From: Mycobacterium sp. GA-0227b
GTDB lineage: Bacteria > Actinomycetota > Actinomycetes > Mycobacteriales > Mycobacteriaceae
DNA: 64,000 bases
NCBI RefSeq assembly: GCF_001499855.1
Contig: NZ_LQIK01000029.1
Location: 62,001-126,000 of the forward strand
Direction: 5' to 3'
The notes under the pieces are model-generated. The model was not told where the DNA came from and made no database searches. It saw nothing but the letters and a program-made list of their open reading frames with translations. Positions 1-10,637 of this stretch are shown one piece after another. A program made the translations under genes and the position numbers. Within the stretch, counting starts at the first letter, position 1. Every line of letters begins with the position of its first letter.

Positions 1-314
1 CTGCGATAGGACCGGACCTTGCCCCGCCAGCGGATCAGGTTCTTGCCCTGGCAGTACGTCGGGACGGTTCGGCAGCCGAGCTCGGCCGCCAATTCGCCGA
101 CGGCGTCCTGAGTCGGCCCGACGAACGTGCCGCCGAGGTCGACGGGGACACCCGCGATCGTCGCCGTCGACGACCGCCCGCCCACCCGGTCGCGGCCCTC
201 GAGCACCACGACGTCGTGGCCCAGGCGCACCAACGCCCGCGCCGCCGACAGCCCGGCGAACCCGGCGCCCACCACGACCACATCGGTGTCGGCCGGGACG
301 GAGGAATTAGGCAC
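1..314 (-). CDS. Flavin amine oxidase family protein, N-terminal fragment
   Basis: The window edge cuts this gene, leaving about 104 N-terminal codons. The peptide starts with a dinucleotide-binding strand-turn-helix carrying [14 protein letters not shown], then a glutamate closing the Rossmann repeat ([11 protein letters not shown]), then [15 protein letters not shown]. The GxGxxG, VGGR and DLGGxxxGPxQ set is typical of monoamine/polyamine oxidases that use FAD. The likely start is the GTG at 314, whose product begins [11 protein letters not shown]. It is divergent from the F420-type oxidoreductase gene, with only 19 bp between the two starts. The substrate cannot be told because the catalytic half is missing. 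Confidence 0.8.
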   Translation of the reverse strand, partial: MPNSSVPADTDVVVVGAGFAGLSAARALVRLGHDVVVLEGRDRVGGRSSTATIAGVPVDLGGTFVGPTQDAVGELAAELGCRTVPTYCQGKNLIRWRGKVRSYR

Positions 315-333
315 GCGATTAGGCTCTCACGCC

Positions 334-1323
334 GTGAAGGTCATGACAGCGTTGTTCGGTCCAACCGATGCGATCGAACGGGCGCAGCTGCTGCGCGACG
401 CGGGCGCCAGCGGAGTGTTCACCTTCGAAGGACCGCACGACGTTTTCTCGCCGCTGACGCTCGCGTCCACCGTCGACGGCCTCGACCTGATGACCAACGT
501 GGCCATCGCGTTTCCGCGCAACCCGATTCAGCTTGCCCATCAGGCCTACGACCTCCAGCTGCTCGCCAAGGGTCGCTTCACGTTGGGCCTCGGCACGCAG
601 GTGCGCGCGCAGATCGAAAAACGTTACGGCGCGGCATTCGACCGTCCGGTCGAGCGGATGAAGGAGATGGTCGGCGCGCTGCGCGCGGTGTTCGCGGCCT
701 GGGAGACCGGCGAACGCCTCGATTTCCGCGGTGAGTACTTCCGGCACACGCTGATGACCCCGACATTCAACCCCGGGCCGAACCCCTACGGAATGCCGCC
801 GATCTATCTCGGTGCGCTGGGCCCGCGGTTGACCCGCGCCACCGCCGAGGTCGCCGACGGGCTGTTGGTGATGCCGTTCGGGTCCAAACGGTTCCTGCAC
901 GAGGTGACGATGCCGGCTGTGCGCAACGGGTTGGCGCAGGCGGGCAGGTCCCTCGACGACTTCGCGGTGGTGCCCGAGATCATCGTGTCCGTGGGCAGCG
1001 ACGAGACGGCGCACGCGGCCGCGCGCCGGCTGCTGGCCTTCTACGGCTCCACGCCCGCCTACCGCCCGGTGCTCGACGTGCACGGCTGGGGTGAGCTGCA
1101 GCCGGAGCTCAACGCGTTGTCCAAGCAGGGTCGCTGGCAGGAGATGGGCACGCTGATCGACGACAAGATACTGCGCACCATCGCCGCGTGCGGCAGTCCG
1201 GCCGAGGTGGCCGCCCACATCCGTGACCGCGTCGGGGGGGTGTCCGACCGGATCTGCCTCTACCAGCCCGGCCCCATCGCCGCCGACGCGTTGGCCGAGA
1301 TCGTCGACGCGCTGGCCGCCTGA
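334..1323 (+). CDS. F420-dependent LLM-class oxidoreductase
   Basis: The 329-residue protein has the luciferase-like monooxygenase fold: an N-terminal strand followed by GASGVFTFEGPHDVFSPLTLAS, then VAIAFPRNPIQLAHQA and RFTLGLGTQVRAQIEKRYG, which line the deazaflavin pocket in F420-dependent enzymes. It resembles the mycobacterial TIGR03617-type group, about 320 residues long. The frame is open much further upstream, but similarity begins at VKVMTALFG, so the GTG at 334 is chosen. A TAGGCT hexamer at 320-325 would place the transcript start within a few bases of it, so translation may be leaderless. The Baeyer-Villiger monooxygenase gene follows 40 bp downstream. Substrate unknown. Confidence 0.85.
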   Translation: MKVMTALFGPTDAIERAQLLRDAGASGVFTFEGPHDVFSPLTLASTVDGLDLMTNVAIAFPRNPIQLAHQAYDLQLLAKGRFTLGLGTQVRAQIEKRYGAAFDRPVERMKEMVGALRAVFAAWETGERLDFRGEYFRHTLMTPTFNPGPNPYGMPPIYLGALGPRLTRATAEVADGLLVMPFGSKRFLHEVTMPAVRNGLAQAGRSLDDFAVVPEIIVSVGSDETAHAAARRLLAFYGSTPAYRPVLDVHGWGELQPELNALSKQGRWQEMGTLIDDKILRTIAACGSPAEVAAHIRDRVGGVSDRICLYQPGPIAADALAEIVDALAA

Positions 1324-1363
1324 CTCCTATCGTGGTACTCAGCGGAACCAAAGGAGTTTGCGG

Positions 1364-2842
1364 ATGGACAACCGGGTGCAGTACGCCGACGTACTGATCA
1401 TCGGCGCGGGCATTTCGGGGATCGGCGCCGCCTATCGCCTGCAGGAGAAGAACCCGAACCTGAGCTACCTGGTCCTCGAGCGCCGAGCACGCATCGGCGG
1501 CACCTGGGACCTGCACCGCTATCCGGGCATCCGGTCCGACAGCGACATCTTCACGCTGAGTTATCCCTTCGAACCGTGGACGCGCCCGGAGAACGTGGCC
1601 GACGGCCCCGACATCCGCGAATACCTGGCCCAGACCGCCCGCAAGCACGGCATCGACAAGCACATCCGGTTCAACGCCCATGTGTTGTCCGTGGATTGGG
1701 ACTCGACGACCGACACCTGGACGGTGCAGACCGAGCAGGACGGGACGCCGACGACGTACCGCGGCCGCTTCCTGTTCTTCGGCACCGGCTATTACAACTA
1801 CGACGAGCCCTACCGCCCGGATTTCCCCGGCCTCGACGAGTTCAGCGGCGAGGTGGTGCACCCGCAGCACTGGCCGGAGTCGCTCGACTACGCCGGCAAG
1901 CGCATCGTCGTGATCGGCAGCGGCGCAACGGCGGTCAGCATGATCCCGTCGCTGACCGAGACGGCCGGGCACGTGACGATGCTGCAGCGGTCGCCGACGT
2001 ACATGCTCTCGGGGCCGAGAGTCAATCCCGTCGTGCAGGCGATTCGCGCAGTGCTGCCGGGACGGGCCGGGTACTGGGGCGCCCGCATCTACAACACGAT
2101 CTTCACCGTGTTCATCTACGCGTTCGCCCGCGCGGCACCCAAGCTCAGCAGGCGCTTCATCCGCCGGAACGCCAAACGCAATCTGCCGGAGGGCTATCCG
2201 GTCGACGTCCATTTCAACCCGCGTTACGACCCGTGGGATCAACGGTTGTGCGCGATGCTCGACAACGACTTCTACGAGGCGATCAACACCGGCCGCCTGG
2301 ACGTGGTCACCGACCACATCGACCACATCGACGCGTCCGGCATCGTGTTGAGTTCCGGGCAGCGGATCGACGCCGACGTGATCATCACCGCCACGGGGAT
2401 ACAACTGCAGGCGCTCGGCGGTGTCCATGTCAGCATCGACGGCGCCGAGATCAAACCGCAGGATCGCTTCGTCTACAAGGAGCACATGCTCGAGGACGTG
2501 CCGAATCTGGCCTGGTGTGTCGGCTACATCAACGCCTCATGGACCCTGCGAGCGGATCTGACCGCCCGCGCTTTCGCACGGTTGGTGTCCTACATGGACT
2601 CTCACGGGTACACGCACGCCTATCCGCATCTCGGCGACAAGCCGATGCCGGAGAAGCCGGCGTGGAACATCAACGCCGGCTACGTACAACGCGCCCTGCA
2701 CGCGTTGCCGAAATCCGGAACGCACCGGCCGTGGAACGTTCGGCACAACTATGTGCTCGACGCGATCGACCACCGATTCGACCGGATCGAGGAGTCGATG
2801 GTGTTCGGCCGGGCGCCGGTCCCGGCCGCGCCAGTCGCCTGA
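1364..2842 (+). CDS. EthA-like Baeyer-Villiger flavin monooxygenase
   Basis: The 492-residue protein is predicted to oxidise ketones to esters with FAD, NADPH and O2. The FAD Rossmann motif GAGISG lies at residues 14-19, then GGTWDLHRYPGIRSDSD near 50-65. The Baeyer-Villiger fingerprint FSGEVVHPQHWP (FxGxxxHxxxWP) starts near residue 160. The NADPH Rossmann motif VVIGSGATA lies near 183. Length and motif spelling are close to mycobacterial EthA, the activator of ethionamide, but the genome may hold several paralogues, so no symbol is given. An AAGGAG ribosome site precedes the ATG. The gene ends just before a long inverted repeat shared with the convergent AraC gene. Confidence 0.88.
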   Translation: MDNRVQYADVLIIGAGISGIGAAYRLQEKNPNLSYLVLERRARIGGTWDLHRYPGIRSDSDIFTLSYPFEPWTRPENVADGPDIREYLAQTARKHGIDKHIRFNAHVLSVDWDSTTDTWTVQTEQDGTPTTYRGRFLFFGTGYYNYDEPYRPDFPGLDEFSGEVVHPQHWPESLDYAGKRIVVIGSGATAVSMIPSLTETAGHVTMLQRSPTYMLSGPRVNPVVQAIRAVLPGRAGYWGARIYNTIFTVFIYAFARAAPKLSRRFIRRNAKRNLPEGYPVDVHFNPRYDPWDQRLCAMLDNDFYEAINTGRLDVVTDHIDHIDASGIVLSSGQRIDADVIITATGIQLQALGGVHVSIDGAEIKPQDRFVYKEHMLEDVPNLAWCVGYINASWTLRADLTARAFARLVSYMDSHGYTHAYPHLGDKPMPEKPAWNINAGYVQRALHALPKSGTHRPWNVRHNYVLDAIDHRFDRIEESMVFGRAPVPAAPVA

Positions 2843-2861
2843 TAAGCACGGACTTTCCTGG

Positions 2862-2923
2862 CGCGAGCAGCCGCAAAGTGCCCTGATTTCACGGCATTTC
2901 GGGTCACTTTGCGTCTGCTCGCG
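2862..2923. repeat. Long intergenic inverted repeat, group A copy 1
   Basis: Two 19-bp arms (2862-2880 and 2905-2923) pair with one mismatch around a 24-nt loop. The left arm begins CGCGAGCAGCCGC and the right arm ends GCGTCTGCTCGCG. It lies between the convergent monooxygenase and AraC genes, and the right arm encodes the last residues of the AraC protein and most of its stop codon. A second copy with the same stem sequence lies at 20983-21042 between nuoF and nuoG. It could act as a bidirectional terminator or as a REP-like element. Confidence 0.85.
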
Positions 2924-3692
2924 GCCTCTGGTCAGGGACGCGGACGACGACTCCGGACGACAGCAGCTGTGAAGCGGTCAGCCCGAACGTCGACTTGAAC
3001 CGGTCCGACAGATGCGACGGGCTGGCGAAGCCGGTGCACATCGCCGCTTCGGTCAGGCTCATGCCGTCGGCAATGGCGTTGCCCGCCTCCATCAAACGCG
3101 TCCACAGCCGGTAGCGACGCACGGTGGTGCCCAACTCGTCGCGGAACAGGTGTAGGAACCGTGACTCCGACAGGCCCACCTCGGCGGCCAATGCCCGCGA
3201 TGGAATCGACGCAGTGGGGTCAGCGCGAATTCGATTGACAGCGTTCATGACCCGCGGATCGATGCGCCTGTCCGCAGCGGGTGCGGCCAGCGCCAGCCAG
3301 TGCGACGCCTCGGCATCGTCAGTGGGCGTGAACTGCAGCCGGTCCTCGTCGACGTGACCGCTGCCGAGTGCGCCATGCCATTCGCCGATCTTGGCGCGGC
3401 AGCTTTCGGCGCGGCTGGTCGTCGGCTCGAGGTAGCACGAGACCAGACCCTCGCCGTGACAGATCAACTGGTGAGTCAGCCGCGGCGGGATCAGGACACT
3501 GCGCCCGTCGACCCGGTCCGCGTCGGGGATCGCGACGGTGAGCGGGCCACCGATACCGACCGCCAGGCACCACACCGACCCGGAATGCGGCGCGAGCTTG
3601 AGGCTCGGGCCGGCGTACAACGCTTGGCCGGGCCACAGCCACACCGACGGACAGCAGGTTTGTGGAAGCGCGTCAGCCACGCGTGCGGTCAT
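2904..3692 (-). CDS. AraC-family transcriptional regulator
   Basis: The 262-residue protein has an N-terminal cupin-like sensor half (SVLIPPRLTHQLICHGEG and neighbours) and a C-terminal double helix-turn-helix from about residue 155 on. The latter reads LAAEVGLSESRFLHLFRDELG, then SLTEAAMCTGFASPSHLSDRFKSTFG, the usual AraC pair. The start is the ATG at 3692. It ends inside the right arm of the inverted repeat at 2862-2923 and is divergent from the small membrane protein gene at 3726. Targets are unknown; the neighbouring monooxygenase or membrane protein are the obvious candidates. Confidence 0.88.
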   Translation of the reverse strand: MTARVADALPQTCCPSVWLWPGQALYAGPSLKLAPHSGSVWCLAVGIGGPLTVAIPDADRVDGRSVLIPPRLTHQLICHGEGLVSCYLEPTTSRAESCRAKIGEWHGALGSGHVDEDRLQFTPTDDAEASHWLALAAPAADRRIDPRVMNAVNRIRADPTASIPSRALAAEVGLSESRFLHLFRDELGTTVRRYRLWTRLMEAGNAIADGMSLTEAAMCTGFASPSHLSDRFKSTFGLTASQLLSSGVVVRVPDQRPRADAK

Positions 3693-3725
3693 GCTGGACT
3701 CCTGATCGATCGACAGGAGGCTACC

Positions 3726-4097
3726 TTGGCATCCGCAGTGGTGGCAGTGATCGCCGTGTTCTTCGCGGGTATGGGCGTTTATGCGCTGGCCGCCCCGGAC
3801 GCGCTCGTCCGGCCGTTCGGCACCACGCTCGGCGGCGCCGCATCGCGATCCGAAGTGCGCGCCGTCTACGGTGGCTTCGGCTTGGCCATGGCCGGCGTGC
3901 TGGCGTACGCGGCCCTCGAGGGCGGCGCTCTGCGGACGGGCGTGCTGCTCACGGTCGCCGCCGCGTTGGCCGGAATGGCGTTCGGTCGTGTGGTGTCGGC
4001 CGTCATCGATCAGCGAACGTCGTTCTATCCGAACTGGTTCTACCTCGTGGTGGAGGCGATCGCGGCGGCAGCGCTATGGGTGGTTTCGGCGCGCTAG
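3726..4097 (+). CDS. DUF4345-like small membrane protein
   Basis: The 123-residue protein is almost entirely hydrophobic, with about four membrane helices: VVAVIAVFFAGMGVYALA at the N terminus, two more in the Ala/Gly/Leu-rich middle, and LVVEAIAAAALWVV at the C terminus. The pattern of short loops, with RSEVRAVYGGFGLAMAG after helix one, matches DUF4345-type proteins of unknown function. A strong AGGAGG at about 3715-3720 is spaced correctly for the TTG at 3726, so TTG is the preferred start. Divergent from the AraC gene, whose start lies 33 bp away. Confidence 0.7.
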   Translation: MASAVVAVIAVFFAGMGVYALAAPDALVRPFGTTLGGAASRSEVRAVYGGFGLAMAGVLAYAALEGGALRTGVLLTVAAALAGMAFGRVVSAVIDQRTSFYPNWFYLVVEAIAAAALWVVSAR

Positions 4098-4132
4098 CCA
4101 TCGCGCAGCGATCAGCAGCGCACCGAAACCGC

Positions 4133-5244
4133 TCAGTCGGCGACGGTGAGCCAGTCCTTGAATCCCGACGGGTCGTGCCGGCCGAGCGCACCGTGCTCGA
4201 ACAAACCCCACCCTTCGGCGGACCGACCGCCCTCCCGGCACACCGCGCGACCGACATGGTCGATGACCCCGAACATGGCGCGGCCGTTGACCGCCGGATC
4301 GGTCATGTCGTAGGTGAGGCGTTCGGTGAACTTGTCGCCCTTCCACATGCCGTGTAGCCAGTCCGAGTCGCCGCCGTACCCGCCGCCGATGTGGATCGGG
4401 ACCGGTAGCTTCGACTCGACCTCGAACACCACGGGCGAGCCGTCCGGTGTGGTCGCTTCGATGGTGGCGCTGTGGGGGATTCGCGTGCCCGGGGTGTAGT
4501 GGATCTTCACCCGCGGCCAGCCGAGCTGTTCGACGCGGCCGTCGCGCCAGATTCGCGTGCAGTCGTTGAGGCTGCGGAATCCGTTCGGCTCCTCCTGGAT
4601 GATCAACACGATCCCGAAGTCGTCGAACGCCATCGGCACGTACAGCCACCACATGCCCTCGAACGGCGGATGCGCCGGCCTGCCGGCGGGTTCGGGTTCG
4701 CCGATCGGTCGGATGCCCCACGACCGGTCGCGGCTGCCGATCCACACCGACGGGTCGACGGCAATCTCCTCGCCGTCGACCGCGATGACGCCGCTCCACG
4801 ATCCGACCTGTGCGAAACGCTGTGCGTCCAACGTGATCCGGGTGCCGGTGCGCAACACGTGGCGCTGTTCCTGCACCGCGTCGAAGAGGCCGTCCCAGGT
4901 GAGGTCGACCGCGATGCCCTCGGTCTCCTCACAGACGATCCGCAGCTTGTGCAGCGGTTCGTTCACCTCGACGCGGTAGCCGAGCACGTGCTGGTTGAGC
5001 CGGTCGGAGTCGATGCCGTCGGACAGGTGCACCGCGGTCTGCTCGTCGCCCCGCCGTATGAGGACGAATGCGTCCTTGACACCCAGGTTGGGGTAGTAGC
5101 CGATACCGGTGATCAGAAAGATGTCGCCGGTGCGGTCATGGGCGTTGAAGTAGGAGCGGTCGTAGAAGTTGCGGTCCGACGACCCGGGCCAGGCAATCGG
5201 TTGCGGAATCTGGTGGATGGGGAATTCGTCGGTGGGCCCGAGCA

Positions 5245-5245
<1 letters not shown>
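4133..5245 (-). CDS. Conserved hypothetical protein paired with a kinase-fold gene
   Basis: The 370-residue soluble protein has many short strands rich in Trp, Tyr and Gly (GDIFLITGIGYYPNLGVKDA, GMWWLYVPMAFDDFGIV, GGGYGGDSDWLHGMWKGD), which suggests a mostly beta lipocalin-like fold. I think it belongs to the recently named DUF7064/DUF7065 group seen beside APH-like kinases in actinobacteria, but that is from memory. Its ATG overlaps the stop of the upstream kinase gene by one base (TGATG), so the two are translationally coupled and probably act together. No catalytic motif is recognised. Confidence 0.72.
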
Positions 5246-7021
<1,776 letters not shown>

Positions 7022-7025
<4 letters not shown>

Positions 7026-7708
7026 CAGACGTGCCCGACGCGTTTCCGACCGACTGGCGCACCGCGCTCGTGCTGGTCCCGCATCCCGACGACCCCGAGT
7101 ACGGGTGCGCCGCGGCAGTGGCGAACTGGACCGCCGCGGGCAAGACCGTCCACTACGCCTTCGCCAGCCGCGGCGAAGCCGGCATCGCCGGAATGGCGCC
7201 CGAACAGGCCGGTCAGCTGCGCGAGCGGGAGCAGCTGCGATCGGCGGCCATCGTCGGTGTCCACAACGTCCGGTTCTGGGCCTTTCCCGACAGCGAGATC
7301 CGCAACACGGCCGAGCTTCGCGCGAAGATCATCGAGACGATCACCGAGCTCGACCCCGACGTCGTCATCAGCATCTACGGCGGTCCCGAGTGGGCGCCGG
7401 ACGCGCCCAACCAACGCGACCACATCGAGTTCGCCACCGCGGTCCTCGACGCGTATGACAGCCTGCCCGAGCCGCCGCGCAGGCTGTTCCAGAACGGCCC
7501 CGGGGGCACCCACGTCGAGGCCGTCGACGACGGTTGCTTCGAGCGTGCGGTCGCGTCGCTCGCCGAGCACAAGGTCTATCTGTCGGTGCTCGACCCGCAT
7601 ACGCCTGTCGCAGCGCAGGCCCGCAAGCAGGTGGAGATGTCGACGCCGCCGCGCCGGGAGTTCGGCGGGCGCCGCACGGTCGAGTTCGTCCTGATGCGTC
7701 AGCGCTAG
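7022..7708 (+). CDS. PIG-L family deacetylase
   Basis: The 228-residue protein carries the LmbE/PIG-L zinc motif PHPDDPEYG near residue 20, with the following FASRGEAGIAG and the distal QRDHIEFATAVLDA supplying the third metal ligand. The family removes acetyl groups from N-acetylglucosaminyl compounds; the mycobacterial MshB and Mca enzymes of mycothiol metabolism belong to it, but both are longer (about 290-305 residues) and this is a shorter relative. The ATG overlaps the TetR stop. Substrate unknown. Confidence 0.85.
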
Positions 7709-7717
7709 CGCGAGCTC

Positions 7718-8503
7718 TCAGCGGTCGATCTGGCGCTTGTTGCGCTCCGTCACCGCACGGAACTGGTCACCCAGCCCAGCCGAGAAGCCGGGGAAATCGC
7801 GATGCTGTGCGAACGCGATTGCCTCCTCGGCGGCCAACGCCGGATCGATCACCGCGGCCGCACCGGTCGTGTAGATCTCCTTCAGGCCCAGCATGACCGG
7901 TCCGGGCACCTCGGCGATCTGCTTGGCCAGTTCGATCGCGCGGTCGAGCAACCGGTCATGCGCGACGACCTCGGTCACCAGCCCGATGCGCTCGGCGCGG
8001 GCCGCGTCGACCACCTCGCCGGTCATCGACAGCCGGCGGGCCATCGCGAGCCCGACCACCTGGGGGAGGCGGGCGGTCATGCCGCCGCCGGGCAGAATGC
8101 CGACCCGGGCGTGGGTGTCGGCGAACACGGCCCGTTCGGAGGCGACGAGGAAATCGCAGCCGAGCGCCATCTCGAGGCCTCCCGTGAACGTCGCCCCGTT
8201 GATCGCCCCGATGATCGGGGTACGCATGTTGCCGGTCGCGGCGATGCAGCTCTGCGAGCGGAACTCCTCGAAATAGCTCAGGCCGTCGCGTTGCGCCTCC
8301 TTGAGGTCCACGCCGGCGCAGAACGCCGGGTCTGTCCCGGTGAGCACCACGGCGCTGACGGACGCATCGGCGTCGGCCTCGGTCAGCGCGGCGTACGCGG
8401 CCTTGATCAGGCCGCGACTCAACGCGTTTCGCGCCTCGGGCCGGTTGAGTGTCAGGACCCGCACCGGGCCGTGGTCGACGACGAGGACGAGGGCATCGGT
8501 CAT
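7718..8503 (-). CDS. Enoyl-CoA hydratase/isomerase family protein
   Basis: The 261-residue protein has the crotonase fold. The oxyanion-hole segments are FCAGVDLKEA near residue 61 and GAINGATFTGGLEMALGCDFLVAS near 100-122. The position after ALGCDF and the loop HARVGILPGGGMTARLPQ match hydratases, with Gly where the first catalytic Glu of classical hydratases would be (GILPGGG), so it may not be a simple water-adding enzyme. It is convergent with the PIG-L gene with 9 bp between the stops, and divergent from the FAD monooxygenase operon. Confidence 0.85.
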   Translation of the reverse strand: MTDALVLVVDHGPVRVLTLNRPEARNALSRGLIKAAYAALTEADADASVSAVVLTGTDPAFCAGVDLKEAQRDGLSYFEEFRSQSCIAATGNMRTPIIGAINGATFTGGLEMALGCDFLVASERAVFADTHARVGILPGGGMTARLPQVVGLAMARRLSMTGEVVDAARAERIGLVTEVVAHDRLLDRAIELAKQIAEVPGPVMLGLKEIYTTGAAAVIDPALAAEEAIAFAQHRDFPGFSAGLGDQFRAVTERNKRQIDR

Positions 8504-8536
8504 AAGCCGAATCTAGCGTTCGGCAGCCTGAGCGAC

Positions 8537-8564
8537 TATATTCAATTACGACACGGACTCGTAA
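8537..8564 (+). promoter_or_regulatory. Promoter and candidate TetR operator of the FAD monooxygenase operon
   Basis: A TATATT hexamer (8537-8542) would start transcription near 8549. Directly over that point lies the inverted repeat TTACGA-N7-TCGTAA (8546-8564), perfect in both 6-bp arms. A repressor bound there would cover the start site. The natural candidate is the TetR protein encoded second in this operon (10032-10637). Confidence 0.5.
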
Positions 8565-8571
8565 AGGAAAT

Positions 8572-10035
8572 ATGGCGATGAATGATCTCGATGTCCTCGT
8601 GGTCGGGGCGGGGCCCACGGGTTTGGCCGTGGCCTGCGGCCTGCTGATGCAAGGTGTCCGCGTTCAGGTGATCGACAAGGCGGTCGCGCCGGCGACCACG
8701 TCGCGGGCGAACTTCCTGCACGCGCGTGGGTCCGAAGTACTGGACCGCCTCGGCGCACTCGGCGATCTGCCCGATCGGTCAGTGCGGGCGATGAGCATCC
8801 TGACGTATCTCGGTGACAAGCCGATCATGCGAATCCGGTTCGGTGACCCCGGCATGCACACCGCGGCACCGCCGATGGTGATCTCGCAGGCCGCCGTCGA
8901 GGGCGCGCTGCGTGACCGGCTCGCTGCACTCGGCGGCGAAATTCACTGGGACACAACTCTCGTCGGCGTGCACCAGGAGTCGGATGCGGTCACGGCGGTC
9001 ACTGACGACGGGAACGCGATCGAGGCCCGCTGGTTGATCGGCTGCGACGGCGCGGCCAGCGTCGCGCGGAGTGCAGCCGACATCGACTTCCCCGGAGTCC
9101 GGCTCACCGAACGTTTCCTACTCGCCGACCTGCGCATCGGTTGGGACCTCGACCGCTCGGGCACCACCGGTTGGATACACCAGGACGGGATGATCGGAGC
9201 GATGCCGATGCCCGACGGGCTGTGGCGCATCATCGCCTACGACCCGGATGCGCCAACGCAAAAACCCAGCCAGCAAGAGATTCTCGCGCGGTTGGAGCGC
9301 ATCATTCCCGAGCGCACCGGCCGCCGAGCTCCTATAGAACACGCCGAGTGGTTGTCGATGTTCAGCGTGCATCGCCGGCTGGCAGCGACATACCGGCGTG
9401 GTCGGGTGCTGATCGCCGGCGACGCCGCGCACACTCACGCCCCTTTCGGCGGTCAGGGGATGTTGACCGGTCTCGGCGACGCCGAGAATCTCGCATTCAA
9501 GCTCGCGCTCGTCACGGCCGGCCGCGCCGACGAGAAGCTGCTGAACACGTACGAAGCCGAACGTCGTCCACTAGCCACCGAAGTGTTGCGAGGCACCAGT
9601 GCGGTGACGAAAGTGAATGTGGCGCAGAGCATGATCGGGCGCTTCATCCGCGACCGCGTCGTGGTGCCGGTGATGAACCTGCCCGCTGTGCAACGTTGGG
9701 TGACGTACCGGACGTCGCAGTTGTGGGTGACCTACCGTCACGGACCGTTGGCGCGCCGATCGCTGCCGTCGCGCGGACCACGACCAGGCGACCGGGTACC
9801 CGGGCTGTCTGGCGCCGAATTGAACGGGCGGTGGGGACTTCTGGGATCCGATGACGACCTCGCAAAGATCGCGATCGAACACCTCGGTGCTGACCGTGTT
9901 TCGGTGATCGATCGACGCATCGACGGTGACGCGATGCTCGTTCGCCCGGACGGCCACCTCGCGTGGCGCGGGCGCCGACAGGAGGCATTGCGCCAGTGGC
10001 TGTCTCGTGCGCTCACGACGGGAACCGTGCGGTGA
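8572..10035 (+). CDS. FAD-dependent aromatic-type monooxygenase
   Basis: The 487-residue protein is a group A flavin hydroxylase of the PheA/TfdB or rifampicin-monooxygenase type. The FAD Rossmann motif GAGPTG lies at residues 12-17, the DG motif GCDGAAS near 152 and the GD motif AGDAAHTHAPFGGQGM from residue 282. The C-terminal thioredoxin-like tail is short. GxGxxG followed by VIDK places the ribose-binding acid correctly. The ATG follows AAAGGAAAT. The gene overlaps the following TetR gene by four bases (GTGA), suggesting that the TetR senses the substrate of this enzyme. Substrate not determinable. Confidence 0.87.
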   Translation: MAMNDLDVLVVGAGPTGLAVACGLLMQGVRVQVIDKAVAPATTSRANFLHARGSEVLDRLGALGDLPDRSVRAMSILTYLGDKPIMRIRFGDPGMHTAAPPMVISQAAVEGALRDRLAALGGEIHWDTTLVGVHQESDAVTAVTDDGNAIEARWLIGCDGAASVARSAADIDFPGVRLTERFLLADLRIGWDLDRSGTTGWIHQDGMIGAMPMPDGLWRIIAYDPDAPTQKPSQQEILARLERIIPERTGRRAPIEHAEWLSMFSVHRRLAATYRRGRVLIAGDAAHTHAPFGGQGMLTGLGDAENLAFKLALVTAGRADEKLLNTYEAERRPLATEVLRGTSAVTKVNVAQSMIGRFIRDRVVVPVMNLPAVQRWVTYRTSQLWVTYRHGPLARRSLPSRGPRPGDRVPGLSGAELNGRWGLLGSDDDLAKIAIEHLGADRVSVIDRRIDGDAMLVRPDGHLAWRGRRQEALRQWLSRALTTGTVR

Positions 10036-10637
10036 CTGCGCCGAGCCGCGGCCGGCCGCGAAGCCAGGAGCTCGACACCGCGATCATGCGGGCGGCACTC
10101 GAATTGTTCATCGAACACGGAATCGCCGGTATGAGCATCGAGCAGGTGGCCAAACGTGCCGGCGTCGGCAAGCCGACCATCTACCGGCGATGGTCAGGTA
10201 AGGAACCACTTGTCGCCGACGCGATCGAGGCACTCGTGAGCGCCGATGTGCAATGGCCGACCCGCGAGGAGATCGCGGCGACATCGCCTCATGTCTTCGT
10301 CCGACGCAACATCGCCGGAGCGGCGCGGACCGCGACCGATCCCCGGTTCCGGGCCCTGGCGGCGCAGATCTACGGCTCTGCCGTGACGCACCCGCAATTG
10401 ATGCAGACGTATTGGGACCGCTACATCCTGCCCCGCCGCACCCTCACCATCGCCATGCTCGAACGCGCTCAGCGAGACGGCGCGGTTCCCGAGGACGCCG
10501 ATCTCGACGTTCTCGTCGACATGCTGGCCGGCGCCGTGACATACCGGGTATTGCAACCCAATCCGCCGACCGAGAGGCAGATGCGACGCTACCTGGAGAC
10601 CGCCTACCGTCAGGTCGGGCTGCTCCCGGCCACCTAA
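10032..10637 (+). CDS. TetR-family transcriptional regulator
   Basis: The 201-residue protein opens SRGRPRSQELDTAIMRAALELF and has the helix-turn-helix MSIEQVAKRAGVGKPTIYRRW near residues 32-52, followed by an all-helical ligand domain. The GTG at 10032 overlaps the monooxygenase stop codon, and no better start is seen. It is the second gene of the operon controlled by the palindrome at 8546-8564, so autoregulation is likely. The 3' end overlaps the convergent nuoN stop by four bases, leaving no room for a terminator between the two operons. Confidence 0.87.
   Translation: MTAPSRGRPRSQELDTAIMRAALELFIEHGIAGMSIEQVAKRAGVGKPTIYRRWSGKEPLVADAIEALVSADVQWPTREEIAATSPHVFVRRNIAGAARTATDPRFRALAAQIYGSAVTHPQLMQTYWDRYILPRRTLTIAMLERAQRDGAVPEDADLDVLVDMLAGAVTYRVLQPNPPTERQMRRYLETAYRQVGLLPAT

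Noticed and set aside
127..333. Upstream extension of the F420-dependent oxidoreductase frame to 127
   Set aside because: The added peptide is Pro/Thr/Arg-rich, overlaps the amine oxidase gene on the other strand, and homology begins at the GTG at 334.
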